Positions 40,157 through 47,724 of a stretch of DNA of 64,000 nucleotides are shown in pieces. Position 1 is the first letter of the stretch. The number at the start of each line of letters is the position of its first letter. Under the pieces are notes generated by a model that did no database searches, had not been told where the DNA came from, and saw nothing but the letters and a program-made list of their open reading frames with translations. The stretch is from the NCBI RefSeq assembly GCF_000518685.1, contig NZ_KI912472.1, positions 84,628-148,627 of the forward strand, written 5' to 3'. The position numbers and the translations under genes are program-made. Origin of the DNA: Eubacterium xylanophilum ATCC 35991. GTDB lineage: Bacteria > Bacillota > Clostridia > Lachnospirales > Lachnospiraceae.

Positions 40157-40418
40157 GGCATGCCCCTCACTACTTATCAATCAAGTCTCTCCCCTTCTCG
40201 GGGCATGCCAAATCCTCTTTTTTCAAATAGGCATGCCCCTCACTACTTATCAATCAAGTCTATCCCCCTCTCGGGGCATGCCAAATCCTCTTTTTTCAAA
40301 TAGGCATGCCCCTCACTACTTATCAATCAAGTCTCTCCCCTTCTCGGGGCATGCCAAATCCTCTTTTTTCAAATAGGCATGCCCCTCACTACTTATCAAT
40401 CAAGTCTATCCCCCTCTC
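40157..40418. repeat. 73-bp tandem repeat array, 3.6 copies
   Basis: This fills most of the 498-base gap between the DUF975 and zinc-binding-protein genes. Units begin with GGCATGCCCC at 40157, 40230, 40303 and 40376, exactly 73 bases apart. Each complete unit closes with GGGGCATGCC, forming a 10-bp stem with a loop of about 33 bases, then AAATCC and a T-rich tail. GGCATGCC is itself palindromic. Units 1 and 3 share TCTCTCCCCTTCTC and units 2 and 4 share TCTATCCCCCTCTC, so the array looks like a doubled 146-bp pair. The fourth copy breaks off before its right arm. The period is not a multiple of three, so it is not coding. Confidence 0.9.
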
Positions 40419-40455
40419 TCTACCCTTCCACTTTCCATTTCCAATCCCAATTCTC

Positions 40456-40484
40456 TTGACATGTCATTCTAGTTGTGCTAAAAT
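40456..40484 (+). promoter_or_regulatory. Promoter of the zinc-binding lipoprotein gene
   Basis: TTGACA (40456-40461), 17-base spacer, TAAAAT (40479-40484). The first Fur/Zur-like box begins at its last base. Confidence 0.8.
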
Positions 40485-40522
40485 GAAAATCGTTCTCAAA
40501 TTAAATTTGAAAACAGTTCTCA
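40484..40522 (+). promoter_or_regulatory. Two Fur-family (probably Zur) operator boxes
   Basis: TGAAAATCGTTCTCA (40484-40498) and TGAAAACAGTTCTCA (40508-40522) are 24 bases apart. Each is an imperfect 7-1-7 dyad of the form TGAnAAnnnTTnTCA, matching the Fur-family core TGATAATnATTATCA at most positions. They cover the transcription start, the usual place for repression. Zinc (Zur) rather than iron is inferred from the downstream gene. Confidence 0.65.
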
Positions 40523-40545
40523 TATTCAGGAAAGGAGCATGAAAT

Positions 40546-41556
40546 ATGAAAACAAAAAAATTTGTATCTGTACTGTGTTGCATAATGATCGCGGCACTTG
40601 TATCCGTTGGATGCGGTAATCAAGAAAAATCCGCTTCCACAAATCTAAATCAAGAATCAGGTAACTCTAAGTATCACATTGTGACTACTATTTTCCCAGC
40701 TTATGATTGGGCTAAAAATGTTATTGGCGAGACTCCGGGGAAAGCAGACATAACTATGCTACTTGACAAGGGCGTCGATCTTCACAGCTACCAGCCTTCT
40801 ATAGAAGATATCAAAAAAATTTCAACATGTGATTTGTTCATCTATGTCGGCGGTGAGTCTGACGGATGGGTGACAGATGCTCTTGCACAGGCGACCAATA
40901 AAAATATGATTGTTATCAATCTTCTCGATGTTCTCGGAGATAGTGTGAAGGCAGAAGAAGTAAAGGAAGGAATGCAGGCTGAAGAACATGAACACGAAGA
41001 AGCCGAGGAAGAAGAAGTCGAAAATGACGAACACGTATGGCTTTCTCTAAAAAATGCTAAAGTTATTTGCTCTAAGATTGCTGATTCAATGAAAAAAATC
41101 GATGCTGCAAATGCCGGAAAATACGATAAAAACTTAGCAAAGTATAACAAGGAATTAGACGCTCTAGACAAGAGTTATCAGGATACTGTGAATTCTTCTG
41201 ACAAGAAAACTCTTCTCTTTGCAGATAGATTTCCGTTCCGCTACATGATAGAGGATTACAAGTTAGATTACTATGCAGCTTTTGTGGGCTGCTCTTCTGA
41301 GACGAATGCAAGTTTTGAGACTGTATCCTTCCTTGCCAAAAAGGTGGACGAGCTCGGTCTATCCACAATTTTCACCATTGAGAAAAGTGATGGAAAAATC
41401 GCCGATACAGTAAAGCAAAATACAAAATCCAAAGATCAAAAGATTGTCGTATTAGACTCTATGCAGTCAGTGACATCAGATGACATCAACAAGGGCGAGA
41501 CATACCTCAATGTTATGAAGTCCAACTTGGATATACTGAGAGAATCACTCAAATAA
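40546..41556 (+). CDS. znuA: Zinc ABC transporter substrate-binding lipoprotein
   Basis: A 336-residue member of the ZnuA/AdcA cluster. It has a lipoprotein signal peptide ending VSVGCG (lipidated Cys near residue 23). The metal site includes His in DKGVDLHSYQPS and in NDEHVWLSLKNAK, and between them a loop very rich in His and Glu (EEHEHEEAEEEE, about 146-157), as in zinc binders. ADRFPFRYMIEDY and the C-terminal lobe complete the fold. AAAGGAG precedes the ATG. The expected permease and ATPase genes are absent on both sides, so this is an orphan component. Two Fur/Zur-like boxes overlap its promoter, which fits induction when zinc is low. Confidence 0.88.
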   Translation: MKTKKFVSVLCCIMIAALVSVGCGNQEKSASTNLNQESGNSKYHIVTTIFPAYDWAKNVIGETPGKADITMLLDKGVDLHSYQPSIEDIKKISTCDLFIYVGGESDGWVTDALAQATNKNMIVINLLDVLGDSVKAEEVKEGMQAEEHEHEEAEEEEVENDEHVWLSLKNAKVICSKIADSMKKIDAANAGKYDKNLAKYNKELDALDKSYQDTVNSSDKKTLLFADRFPFRYMIEDYKLDYYAAFVGCSSETNASFETVSFLAKKVDELGLSTIFTIEKSDGKIADTVKQNTKSKDQKIVVLDSMQSVTSDDINKGETYLNVMKSNLDILRESLK

Positions 41557-41573
41557 CCTTTTATATGTGCATT

Positions 41574-41613
41574 CCCCGATTATTTCCCTTTAAGAAATAA
41601 ATCGGGGTTTTTT
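41574..41613 (+). terminator. Terminator of the zinc-binding lipoprotein gene
   Basis: CCCCGATTATTTC pairs with GAAATAAATCGGGG (one bulged base), followed by six T. Confidence 0.9.
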
Positions 41614-41634
41614 GTGCATTTTTTACTAAAGCCC

Positions 41635-41663
41635 GTGACATAATAACAGTTTTGTTGTATAAT
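41635..41663 (+). promoter_or_regulatory. Promoter of the xylanase gene
   Basis: GTGACA (41635-41640), 17-base spacer, TATAAT (41658-41663). The leader is about 105 bases. Confidence 0.7.
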
Positions 41664-41688
41664 ATTGTATTGGAGAAACTTATAAACT

Positions 41689-41747
41689 TTTGTCGTTGAA
41701 TTTACTTGCTATGGGATCGATTCCACATTATTTAATCCGACGACAAA
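41689..41747 (+). other. Hairpin in the xylanase leader
   Basis: TTTGTCGT (41689-41696) pairs with ACGACAAA (41740-41747), closing a 43-base region with possible inner pairing (TGGGATCGATTCCA). No known riboswitch is recognised. It could stabilise or regulate the mRNA. Confidence 0.4.
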
Positions 41748-41775
41748 CACGCAACTATTAACAAAGGAGATAGAT

Positions 41776-43698
41776 ATGATTAAAAAATCACAAGTATCCA
41801 AAGCGGTCACATTTGCTTTAACAGCAGCTTTGGTAGCTACCTCAATTACTGCGCCTGAGGTGGCAGCAAAACAAAAGAAAGTAGTATTAAGCAGTAAATC
41901 CGTCAGTTTAGCAATTGCTAAAACAAAGAAAGTTAAACTCAAAAATGCCAAGGCATCACAAGTAAAGAAGCTAACTGCAAAAGTCAAGAACAAAAAGGTT
42001 GCAACTGCAAAGGTAAGTAAAAAGACTACTATTGCAATTAAAGGTATTTCAGCCGGTAGCACAAAAGTCACTGCAAAAGTAAAACTCAAGAAAAAGATTG
42101 CCGGTAAGAAATCCTACACTTTGACTGTCAAGGTCAAGGTAACCGGAGCTAAAGCTCCTGCAAATCAGAACGTTGCTACTGCAGCACCTGCAGCCAAGGC
42201 TTCTGAAAAGCCAGCTTCAACAGTTGCTCCTACAGCTTCAGCTGCCACAGCAACTCCGGTAGTTAGCGAAGAACCAACTGAGACTTATCCAGCATATGCG
42301 AGAACCCCACTTCCTGCAAATGCAGATTTCTCAATTGACACAACAGGAAATGCTCATTTATCTGCTCAGCCAGATCTCACTCTTCCAAGTCTATGCAAAG
42401 AATTCGATGGACTTATTCCACGTGTTGGATTCGGTGTGACTTATGATGAGCTCCTCGCAAAAGATACAACATGTGCATTCATCGCTCATCATTGCAATAC
42501 AATTACAATGACTAACGAGATGAAGCCAGATGCCCTTATGGTTGAGGATAGCACAGAAAAACTCTCCGAGGCTAAGATCGGAACAAAAGAAGTTTGGGTT
42601 CCTGAAAACTATGCTTCATTTGATGAAAACAAGGACGCAGATGGAAATCTCATCGTCCCTGAGTTCAATAAAGCAAACTTCGAGAGAATCGACAAAATTT
42701 TGAAGATTTGTAAGGATAATGGTATTGGAGTTCGTTTCCATACTCTCCTATGGCAATCACAGATGCCTAAGTACTTCTTCTGCCCTAACTATGACACATC
42801 AAAAGGCCTTAGTAAGAGCAAGGAACTTCTTCTCTGCCGTGAAGAGATGTATATCCACAATGTACTTGATTATGCACTCACAAGTCCATATGCAAGCGCA
42901 CTTTATACAATCGACGTAGCTAACGAGTATGTACATATGCAGAACGCAGCATTCTCCAACTATTGGAAAGATGCATTCGGTACTTCTTACCGCAAAGACT
43001 GCGAATATGTTAAATGTGGATTTGTATGGGCCAAAGAGCAGTGTATGAAGTATGAGAGAGATGATATCTCACTTATCTACAACGACTATAATACTTATGA
43101 GTCATCTGCAACAGCCAACATCATCGAGCTCATCGAGCATATCAACACTGTTGATCAATACAACAAGATTGGTAAGGTTTGCGACGGTGTAGGAATGCAG
43201 AGTCACTTCAATGACCCATCAGGATCAGTTGAAACATTTATCACGGCTGTTAAGAAATTTGCAGCTAAGAATTTTGAAATCCAGCTCACAGAGATGGATG
43301 TAACAGATGTTGATCACTATCCAGAGAGAACAAAGTATGATCTTCCAATCGCAACAGATGAAAATGGAAATCCATACTATGAAGTTATCACTGAGACATC
43401 TGGCGGAACTGACATCGAAGATATCAAGACAAAGAACAAAGAAGTAATCGAAAACTACAACGATTATAAGAACTATGTTCTCAATACACAGGGTGCATTC
43501 TACAAATCTTTGTTTGATGGAATTATCAAAGCCAAAAAGGAAGGTGCAAATATCACATCTATAACAGTTTGGAATATTTGCGATGCTGTATCTTGGAGAC
43601 CAAACTACTATCCTACACTCTTTGGTTTGACTATTGCTGATAAGAAACCAGCATTTGATGGACTTATCGCAGCTGCAAAGGAAGCAAAAGGCGAGTAA
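41776..43698 (+). CDS. Secreted GH10 endo-1,4-beta-xylanase with N-terminal lysine-rich Big-like domain
   Basis: A 640-residue protein. A signal peptide (AVTFALTAALVATSITA) leads to a Lys-rich Big-like module (about 30-125, KKVATAKVSKKTTIAIKG, SAGSTKVTAKVKLKKK), an Ala/Pro/Thr linker (about 130-175) and a GH10 barrel (about 195-635). Catalytic residues are Glu384 in DVANEYVHM (acid/base) and Glu506 in IQLTEMDVT (nucleophile); HTLLWQSQMPKYF and ITVWNICDAVSW are further GH10 marks. It cuts xylan backbone outside the cell. An inserted acidic loop follows the nucleophile (about 513-545). AAAGGAG precedes the ATG. The basic module probably keeps the enzyme at the wall. No other xylan genes flank it. 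Confidence 0.93.
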   Translation: MIKKSQVSKAVTFALTAALVATSITAPEVAAKQKKVVLSSKSVSLAIAKTKKVKLKNAKASQVKKLTAKVKNKKVATAKVSKKTTIAIKGISAGSTKVTAKVKLKKKIAGKKSYTLTVKVKVTGAKAPANQNVATAAPAAKASEKPASTVAPTASAATATPVVSEEPTETYPAYARTPLPANADFSIDTTGNAHLSAQPDLTLPSLCKEFDGLIPRVGFGVTYDELLAKDTTCAFIAHHCNTITMTNEMKPDALMVEDSTEKLSEAKIGTKEVWVPENYASFDENKDADGNLIVPEFNKANFERIDKILKICKDNGIGVRFHTLLWQSQMPKYFFCPNYDTSKGLSKSKELLLCREEMYIHNVLDYALTSPYASALYTIDVANEYVHMQNAAFSNYWKDAFGTSYRKDCEYVKCGFVWAKEQCMKYERDDISLIYNDYNTYESSATANIIELIEHINTVDQYNKIGKVCDGVGMQSHFNDPSGSVETFITAVKKFAAKNFEIQLTEMDVTDVDHYPERTKYDLPIATDENGNPYYEVITETSGGTDIEDIKTKNKEVIENYNDYKNYVLNTQGAFYKSLFDGIIKAKKEGANITSITVWNICDAVSWRPNYYPTLFGLTIADKKPAFDGLIAAAKEAKGE

Positions 43699-43725
43699 AT
43701 AATTTGCGGAATATTTTTCTAATAC

Positions 43726-43757
43726 AACCTGGCGAAGGGTTCTTCGTCAGGTTTTTT
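43726..43757 (+). terminator. Terminator of the xylanase gene
   Basis: AACCTGGCGAAG and CTTCGTCAGGTT form a 12-bp stem (one wobble) around GGTT, followed by T. Confidence 0.9.
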
Positions 43758-43758
43758 C

Positions 43759-43788
43759 TTGCAGATATATCAAAAGATATGGTATATT
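43759..43788 (+). promoter_or_regulatory. Probable promoter of the 3-hydroxyacyl-CoA dehydrogenase gene
   Basis: TTGCAG (43759-43764), 18-base spacer, TATATT (43783-43788), directly after the terminator T-run. Confidence 0.5.
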
Positions 43789-43835
43789 ATAATTAAGGTT
43801 TACAATTATAATTAAAGTATAAGGAGGATGTATTA

Positions 43836-44798
43836 ATGAACTTTAAAAATGTTGTAGTAGCTGGAGGCGGTGTACTGGGAACTCAGATAGGTTTGATGTG
43901 TGCATATACGGGACATAAGGTGACATTTTGGTTGAGAAGTGAAGCTTCTATCGGGAGAACAGAACCTAAGATTGCTCGTTACACAGAAATGATGTTACAG
44001 GATCTTGAGGCCGCAAAAAATCTTGTCGGAAATCCCATTGGCGGAATGCTTTATCCTAGAGGACTTATCAGAAGCTGGGATGGAATCACAGCCGAGAAAA
44101 TTGATCAACTCGTCAAAGACGGTGCTGAAGCACTGAAGAATAATATAACAATCGAAATCGACATGGCAAAGGCTCTCTCCGGAGCGGATATTGTTATAGA
44201 ATCCATGTCTGAGGATCCAAAAGCTAAGATTGGTGTATATGAGGCGATGAAGGATTTATTGGATCCCGATACAATTCTTTGTACAAACTCTTCTACTATG
44301 CTTCCAAGCACATTCGCAGAGTATACAGGAAGACCGGATAAGTATTGCGCTCTTCATTTTGCAAACACAATATGGAAGAATAACACAGCTGAAGTAATGG
44401 GGCACCCTGGAACTGACGCAAATGTCTATAATAAAGTTGTCGAATTCGCCGATGAAATCAACATGGTTCCACTCAAACTTCACAAGGAACAGCCTGGGTA
44501 TATACTCAATTCCATGCTTGTTCCATTCCTCACAGCAGCCCAATCTCTGTGGGCTAATGAAGTTTCTGACCCTGAGACAATCGATCTCACATGGAGACTA
44601 GCCACGGGAGCACCAGCCGGACCATTTCAGATACTTGATATTGTTGGACTTGAAACAGCTTATAATATCAACCAGATGAAGCCTGAAGCGGCTGATGAAA
44701 CAAGTACGACATACAAAATCGGAAAGCTTCTCAAAGAAAAAATCGACAAAGGCGAAACGGGAATCAACAGCGGAAAAGGATTCTATGAATACAAATAA
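43836..44798 (+). CDS. 3-hydroxyacyl-CoA dehydrogenase family protein
   Basis: A 320-residue NAD(P)-dependent enzyme. The Rossmann motif is VVVAGGGVLGTQIGLM (about 6-21); SSTMLPSTFAEYTGRP, catalytic His in ALHFAN and Glu in AEVMG follow, then the helical C-terminal domain (GPFQILDIVGLETAYNI, NSGKGFYEY). Typical 3-hydroxybutyryl-CoA dehydrogenases are about 282 residues; this one is longer by an insert after the Rossmann loop (about 35-95). It could serve butyrate formation, but no crotonase, thiolase or acyl-CoA dehydrogenase gene is nearby, so another hydroxy-acid substrate is possible. AAGGAGG precedes the ATG. Confidence 0.85.
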   Translation: MNFKNVVVAGGGVLGTQIGLMCAYTGHKVTFWLRSEASIGRTEPKIARYTEMMLQDLEAAKNLVGNPIGGMLYPRGLIRSWDGITAEKIDQLVKDGAEALKNNITIEIDMAKALSGADIVIESMSEDPKAKIGVYEAMKDLLDPDTILCTNSSTMLPSTFAEYTGRPDKYCALHFANTIWKNNTAEVMGHPGTDANVYNKVVEFADEINMVPLKLHKEQPGYILNSMLVPFLTAAQSLWANEVSDPETIDLTWRLATGAPAGPFQILDIVGLETAYNINQMKPEAADETSTTYKIGKLLKEKIDKGETGINSGKGFYEYK

Positions 44799-44817
44799 AT
44801 TTATAAATAGCTAGTAA

Positions 44818-44843
44818 AAGGCCACCGATCAGTCGGTGGCCTT
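44818..44843. terminator. Bidirectional terminator between convergent genes
   Basis: AAGGCCACCGA and TCGGTGGCCTT form a perfect 11-bp stem around TCAG, 19 bases after the dehydrogenase stop and six before the penicillin-binding-protein stop. Confidence 0.85.
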
Positions 44844-44849
44844 AATCAA

Positions 44850-46412
44850 TTATAGGAAATAAGCATCAAATATACGTCTGGCGATAGGCACAGCATGCGC
44901 CCCACCGGTTCCGGCTCCCTCTACAATCACACTAATTGTCAGGCACTTCTTGCCCTGCTTGGCATAGCCTACAAACCACGCATGTGAATCATTTGAACCC
45001 TCCTTGAACTCTGCGGATCCGGTCTTGCCGCCTGCAGAGTAATTTGAGGATTGGAGCGCCGTAGCAGTTCCCCGCGAAACCGTAGCACTCATGGCCTCTT
45101 TAAGTGCCTTCACTTCTTTCTTGCTAATTGATGCAGAAAGTTCTTCCGGCTCTCTCTTAGAAATAACATTTCCATAAGTGTCACTTATATGGTCTACCAA
45201 TCGCGGTTTTACAAGTGTCCCATTGTTCATCACCGCATTCACAAGAAAAATGTTCTGAAGCGGGGATGTCAACACATCGCCCTGGCCGATAGAAGCTTGC
45301 ATGATATCTCCAGTCCCAAGTCCACTAAGATCAAATCTTGCACTCTTTTGCTCAACCTCAGAAATAGGCATTGTCTTGTTGTAGTAGAACTTCTCGCAGA
45401 GCTTGGTCCAACTGGATGTGCTTAAACCCTTACCTATTTCAGCAAATGCTGAATTACAGGACTTGGCAAAGGCAGTATCAAGATCAAGCTTTCCATGCAC
45501 AGTATTTCCGTAACAGTGAATGGATTCAGAATCCGTTCCAATCTTGCCCTTACAATTATACGTAAACTTCTTATAATCCTTGTTTTCCCTCATATACTCA
45601 AGCAATGTATAGAGTTTAAATGTAGATCCCGGCGGATACAAGCCCTGAGTAGCTCTATTGTAAAGTGATGAACTGTCCACTGAATTTATCAACTTCTCCC
45701 ATCTTTCTGCAATATAATTGGGATTATATGTTGGCTTTGAAACCATGGTGAGAATCGATCCGTCACTTGGATCCATTACCACAACTGCACCTTTTCTATT
45801 GCCCAAAGCCTCACTTGCTATTCTTGTCAAATCGACATTAAGGGTGGTAACCACGTTATCCCCGGGATTTTTCTTGCCCTTCAGACTATTTACGACAGCT
45901 GTTACCGGATTAATGCTTGAGTTTAATAATGTAAAACTCTCCGATGCCTCTATCCCCGTTCTTCCATGAGATGTTCTTCCTACCACATGGGCAAATAGTC
46001 CGTCAAATGGATACTCACGCCTTTCCTTGCCATCCGATCCGGTGACAGTTTTGGCGAGAACTGTTCCGTCTGCCGACTGAATACTTCCCTTTATCACTCT
46101 CTCTGCCAATAAATCTTGTCTTCTGTTTTGCGGATTATTGAGAATTTGATCCTTGTCCTTTGACAAGAAAAACATAACATATCCCGTCATAAATACAAAC
46201 AAAAACAAGAAAATATAGGTCACTACTGCAATTTCTCTATTGCTTTTTTTGTTCAGCGCTATTAGCGTTGTCTCCTGAAAACTCTGAGTGTCTTGCTTTT
46301 GTTTTTTCTTTTTCTTAGGTTTTGGACTTTGTAATGGCTGTTCTTTGTTCTTTTTTCTATTTCTCGCTGAACGAACCCCCTCTTGGATGCGTTCACTCTC
46401 ACTTCTCTTCAT
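44850..46412 (-). CDS. Penicillin-binding transpeptidase (PbpA/FtsI-like)
   Basis: I use ATG 46412, eight bases after GGGGAGGGG; it overlaps ftsW by 14 bases. The 520-residue protein has a Lys-rich cytoplasmic tail (about 1-60, with KPKKKKKQKQ), one membrane segment (about 62-85) and an external transpeptidase. Active-site motifs are STFK in YPPGSTFKLYT, SCN in AKSCNSAF and KTG in GGKTGSAEF. The short N-terminal region (GSIQSADGTVLAKT) matches the PbpA group that pairs with RodA/FtsW partners. Coupling to the upstream FtsW/RodA gene supports a SEDS-bPBP synthase for septal or side-wall peptidoglycan. Beta-lactams would be expected to acylate it. Confidence 0.9.
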   Translation of the reverse strand: MKRSESERIQEGVRSARNRKKNKEQPLQSPKPKKKKKQKQDTQSFQETTLIALNKKSNREIAVVTYIFLFLFVFMTGYVMFFLSKDKDQILNNPQNRRQDLLAERVIKGSIQSADGTVLAKTVTGSDGKERREYPFDGLFAHVVGRTSHGRTGIEASESFTLLNSSINPVTAVVNSLKGKKNPGDNVVTTLNVDLTRIASEALGNRKGAVVVMDPSDGSILTMVSKPTYNPNYIAERWEKLINSVDSSSLYNRATQGLYPPGSTFKLYTLLEYMRENKDYKKFTYNCKGKIGTDSESIHCYGNTVHGKLDLDTAFAKSCNSAFAEIGKGLSTSSWTKLCEKFYYNKTMPISEVEQKSARFDLSGLGTGDIMQASIGQGDVLTSPLQNIFLVNAVMNNGTLVKPRLVDHISDTYGNVISKREPEELSASISKKEVKALKEAMSATVSRGTATALQSSNYSAGGKTGSAEFKEGSNDSHAWFVGYAKQGKKCLTISVIVEGAGTGGAHAVPIARRIFDAYFL

Positions 46413-47724
46413 ATTTGTCCCCCTCCCCTTTACTGTTAATAACATACATTCCCTGAATAATACTAAACAGGGCAATCGTACTCATTATCGAACTTCCTCC
46501 GTAACTAATCAGAGGCAGGGTCACTCCCGTTGACGGAATGAATTTGGTTACTCCCCCGACGCATATAAATACCTGAACAATAAATATTACACTAAGTCCA
46601 AAGGCAGTTAACTTGTGAAAACGATTCTTCATTTTCATAGCTATATTCATAAACATGATAAAACTGCTAAGATATACAAGCAGAAGGCATATTGCAAAAG
46701 CCCCTCCTAACTCCTCTGAGATAGCCGCAAATATAAAATCGCTTTCCACCACCGGCACACTGGTAGGAAGTCCCTTTCCAAGCCCAAGTCCTATAAAACC
46801 ACCCGTTCCTATGGCAAATAATGACTGGGAAACCTGATATCCGGATGTCGTAATATGTCCAAATGGATCCTGCCAAGCAATTACTCGATTTCTCACATGT
46901 GAAAATAGTCTGTAAGCCACAAGCGCAGCTCCTGTTCCACCAATGGCACCGAGAAATACATAGGCAATTCTAGTGGTTGCCACGTAGAGCACCATAATGT
47001 ATGTAAAGAAATATATGAGGGCAGCTCCTAGGTCCTTTTCCAAGACTAAGATAATGACGTGAACTGCCGCAACTCCACTGACTATTGCAATCTTTTTGAG
47101 GCTGAGCTTTCTGGAGAGCAGGGAAGCTATGAAAAATACAAATATTATCTTTACAAACTCGGAAGGCTGAATCGCAATTCCACCAAAACTTATCCAGTTT
47201 CTAGATCCATATTTTTCCACACCTATGATAAAAACCAGCATGAGAAAGGCGATGCCAACCATTGCATACTGCCAGCCCATTTTCTCCAAAATCTTCAGCT
47301 TTTCTATTATCACAGGAACAAATATACATATTCCCAGGGCTATGGAAGCCATGATTATCTGATGAAGGGCATAGTCATAAGATAGTCTGGCTAACATAAC
47401 AAATCCAACCATCATGCACATCATCATATTGTTGAATACAAGCCTAGATAAGCCCTTGTAACACACTTGATACAAGAACAAAAATACGAAGTAGAACAAT
47501 AATCCAATTATCCAAATAATTATATATTTTATGCTTTTATTCTCCATAATTAGGATTACACTCATAACCAAATGAAGTAAAACGGTAAACACCTGCTGAG
47601 TTGTATAAACACCATTTTGCTTCTCCGGATTGGTATAACGAAGCCCAAAAAAACAATAGAATGTATATACTGCAAAAAGCAGCACTATCACATATCTAAG
47701 GCTCTCAACTATAAACAATTCCAT
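46399..47724 (-). CDS. SEDS-family peptidoglycan polymerase (FtsW/RodA/SpoVE)
   Basis: A 441-residue polytopic protein (about ten membrane segments) that polymerises lipid II into glycan strands with a partner PBP. Marks are SFGGIAIQPSEFVKI, FIGLGLGKG with PVVESDFIFAAISEELGG, and PSTGVTLPLISYGGSS near the end. Its end overlaps the PBP gene and its start overlaps the U32 gene by 16 bases. Whether it is the division (FtsW) or elongation (RodA) member cannot be settled; the ZapA-like gene nearby favours division. Confidence 0.9.
   Translation of the reverse strand: MELFIVESLRYVIVLLFAVYTFYCFFGLRYTNPEKQNGVYTTQQVFTVLLHLVMSVILIMENKSIKYIIIWIIGLLFYFVFLFLYQVCYKGLSRLVFNNMMMCMMVGFVMLARLSYDYALHQIIMASIALGICIFVPVIIEKLKILEKMGWQYAMVGIAFLMLVFIIGVEKYGSRNWISFGGIAIQPSEFVKIIFVFFIASLLSRKLSLKKIAIVSGVAAVHVIILVLEKDLGAALIYFFTYIMVLYVATTRIAYVFLGAIGGTGAALVAYRLFSHVRNRVIAWQDPFGHITTSGYQVSQSLFAIGTGGFIGLGLGKGLPTSVPVVESDFIFAAISEELGGAFAICLLLVYLSSFIMFMNIAMKMKNRFHKLTAFGLSVIFIVQVFICVGGVTKFIPSTGVTLPLISYGGSSIMSTIALFSIIQGMYVINSKGEGDKYEEK

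Noticed and set aside
40157-40418. Possible CRISPR array
   Set aside because: Units are contiguous 73-bp copies with almost no variable spacers and no cas genes nearby. It is a tandem array.
40076-40542. Open frames over the 73-bp array
   Set aside because: The period is not a multiple of three, so the same DNA is read in shifting frames. There is no ribosome binding site, and the frames overlap the znuA promoter.
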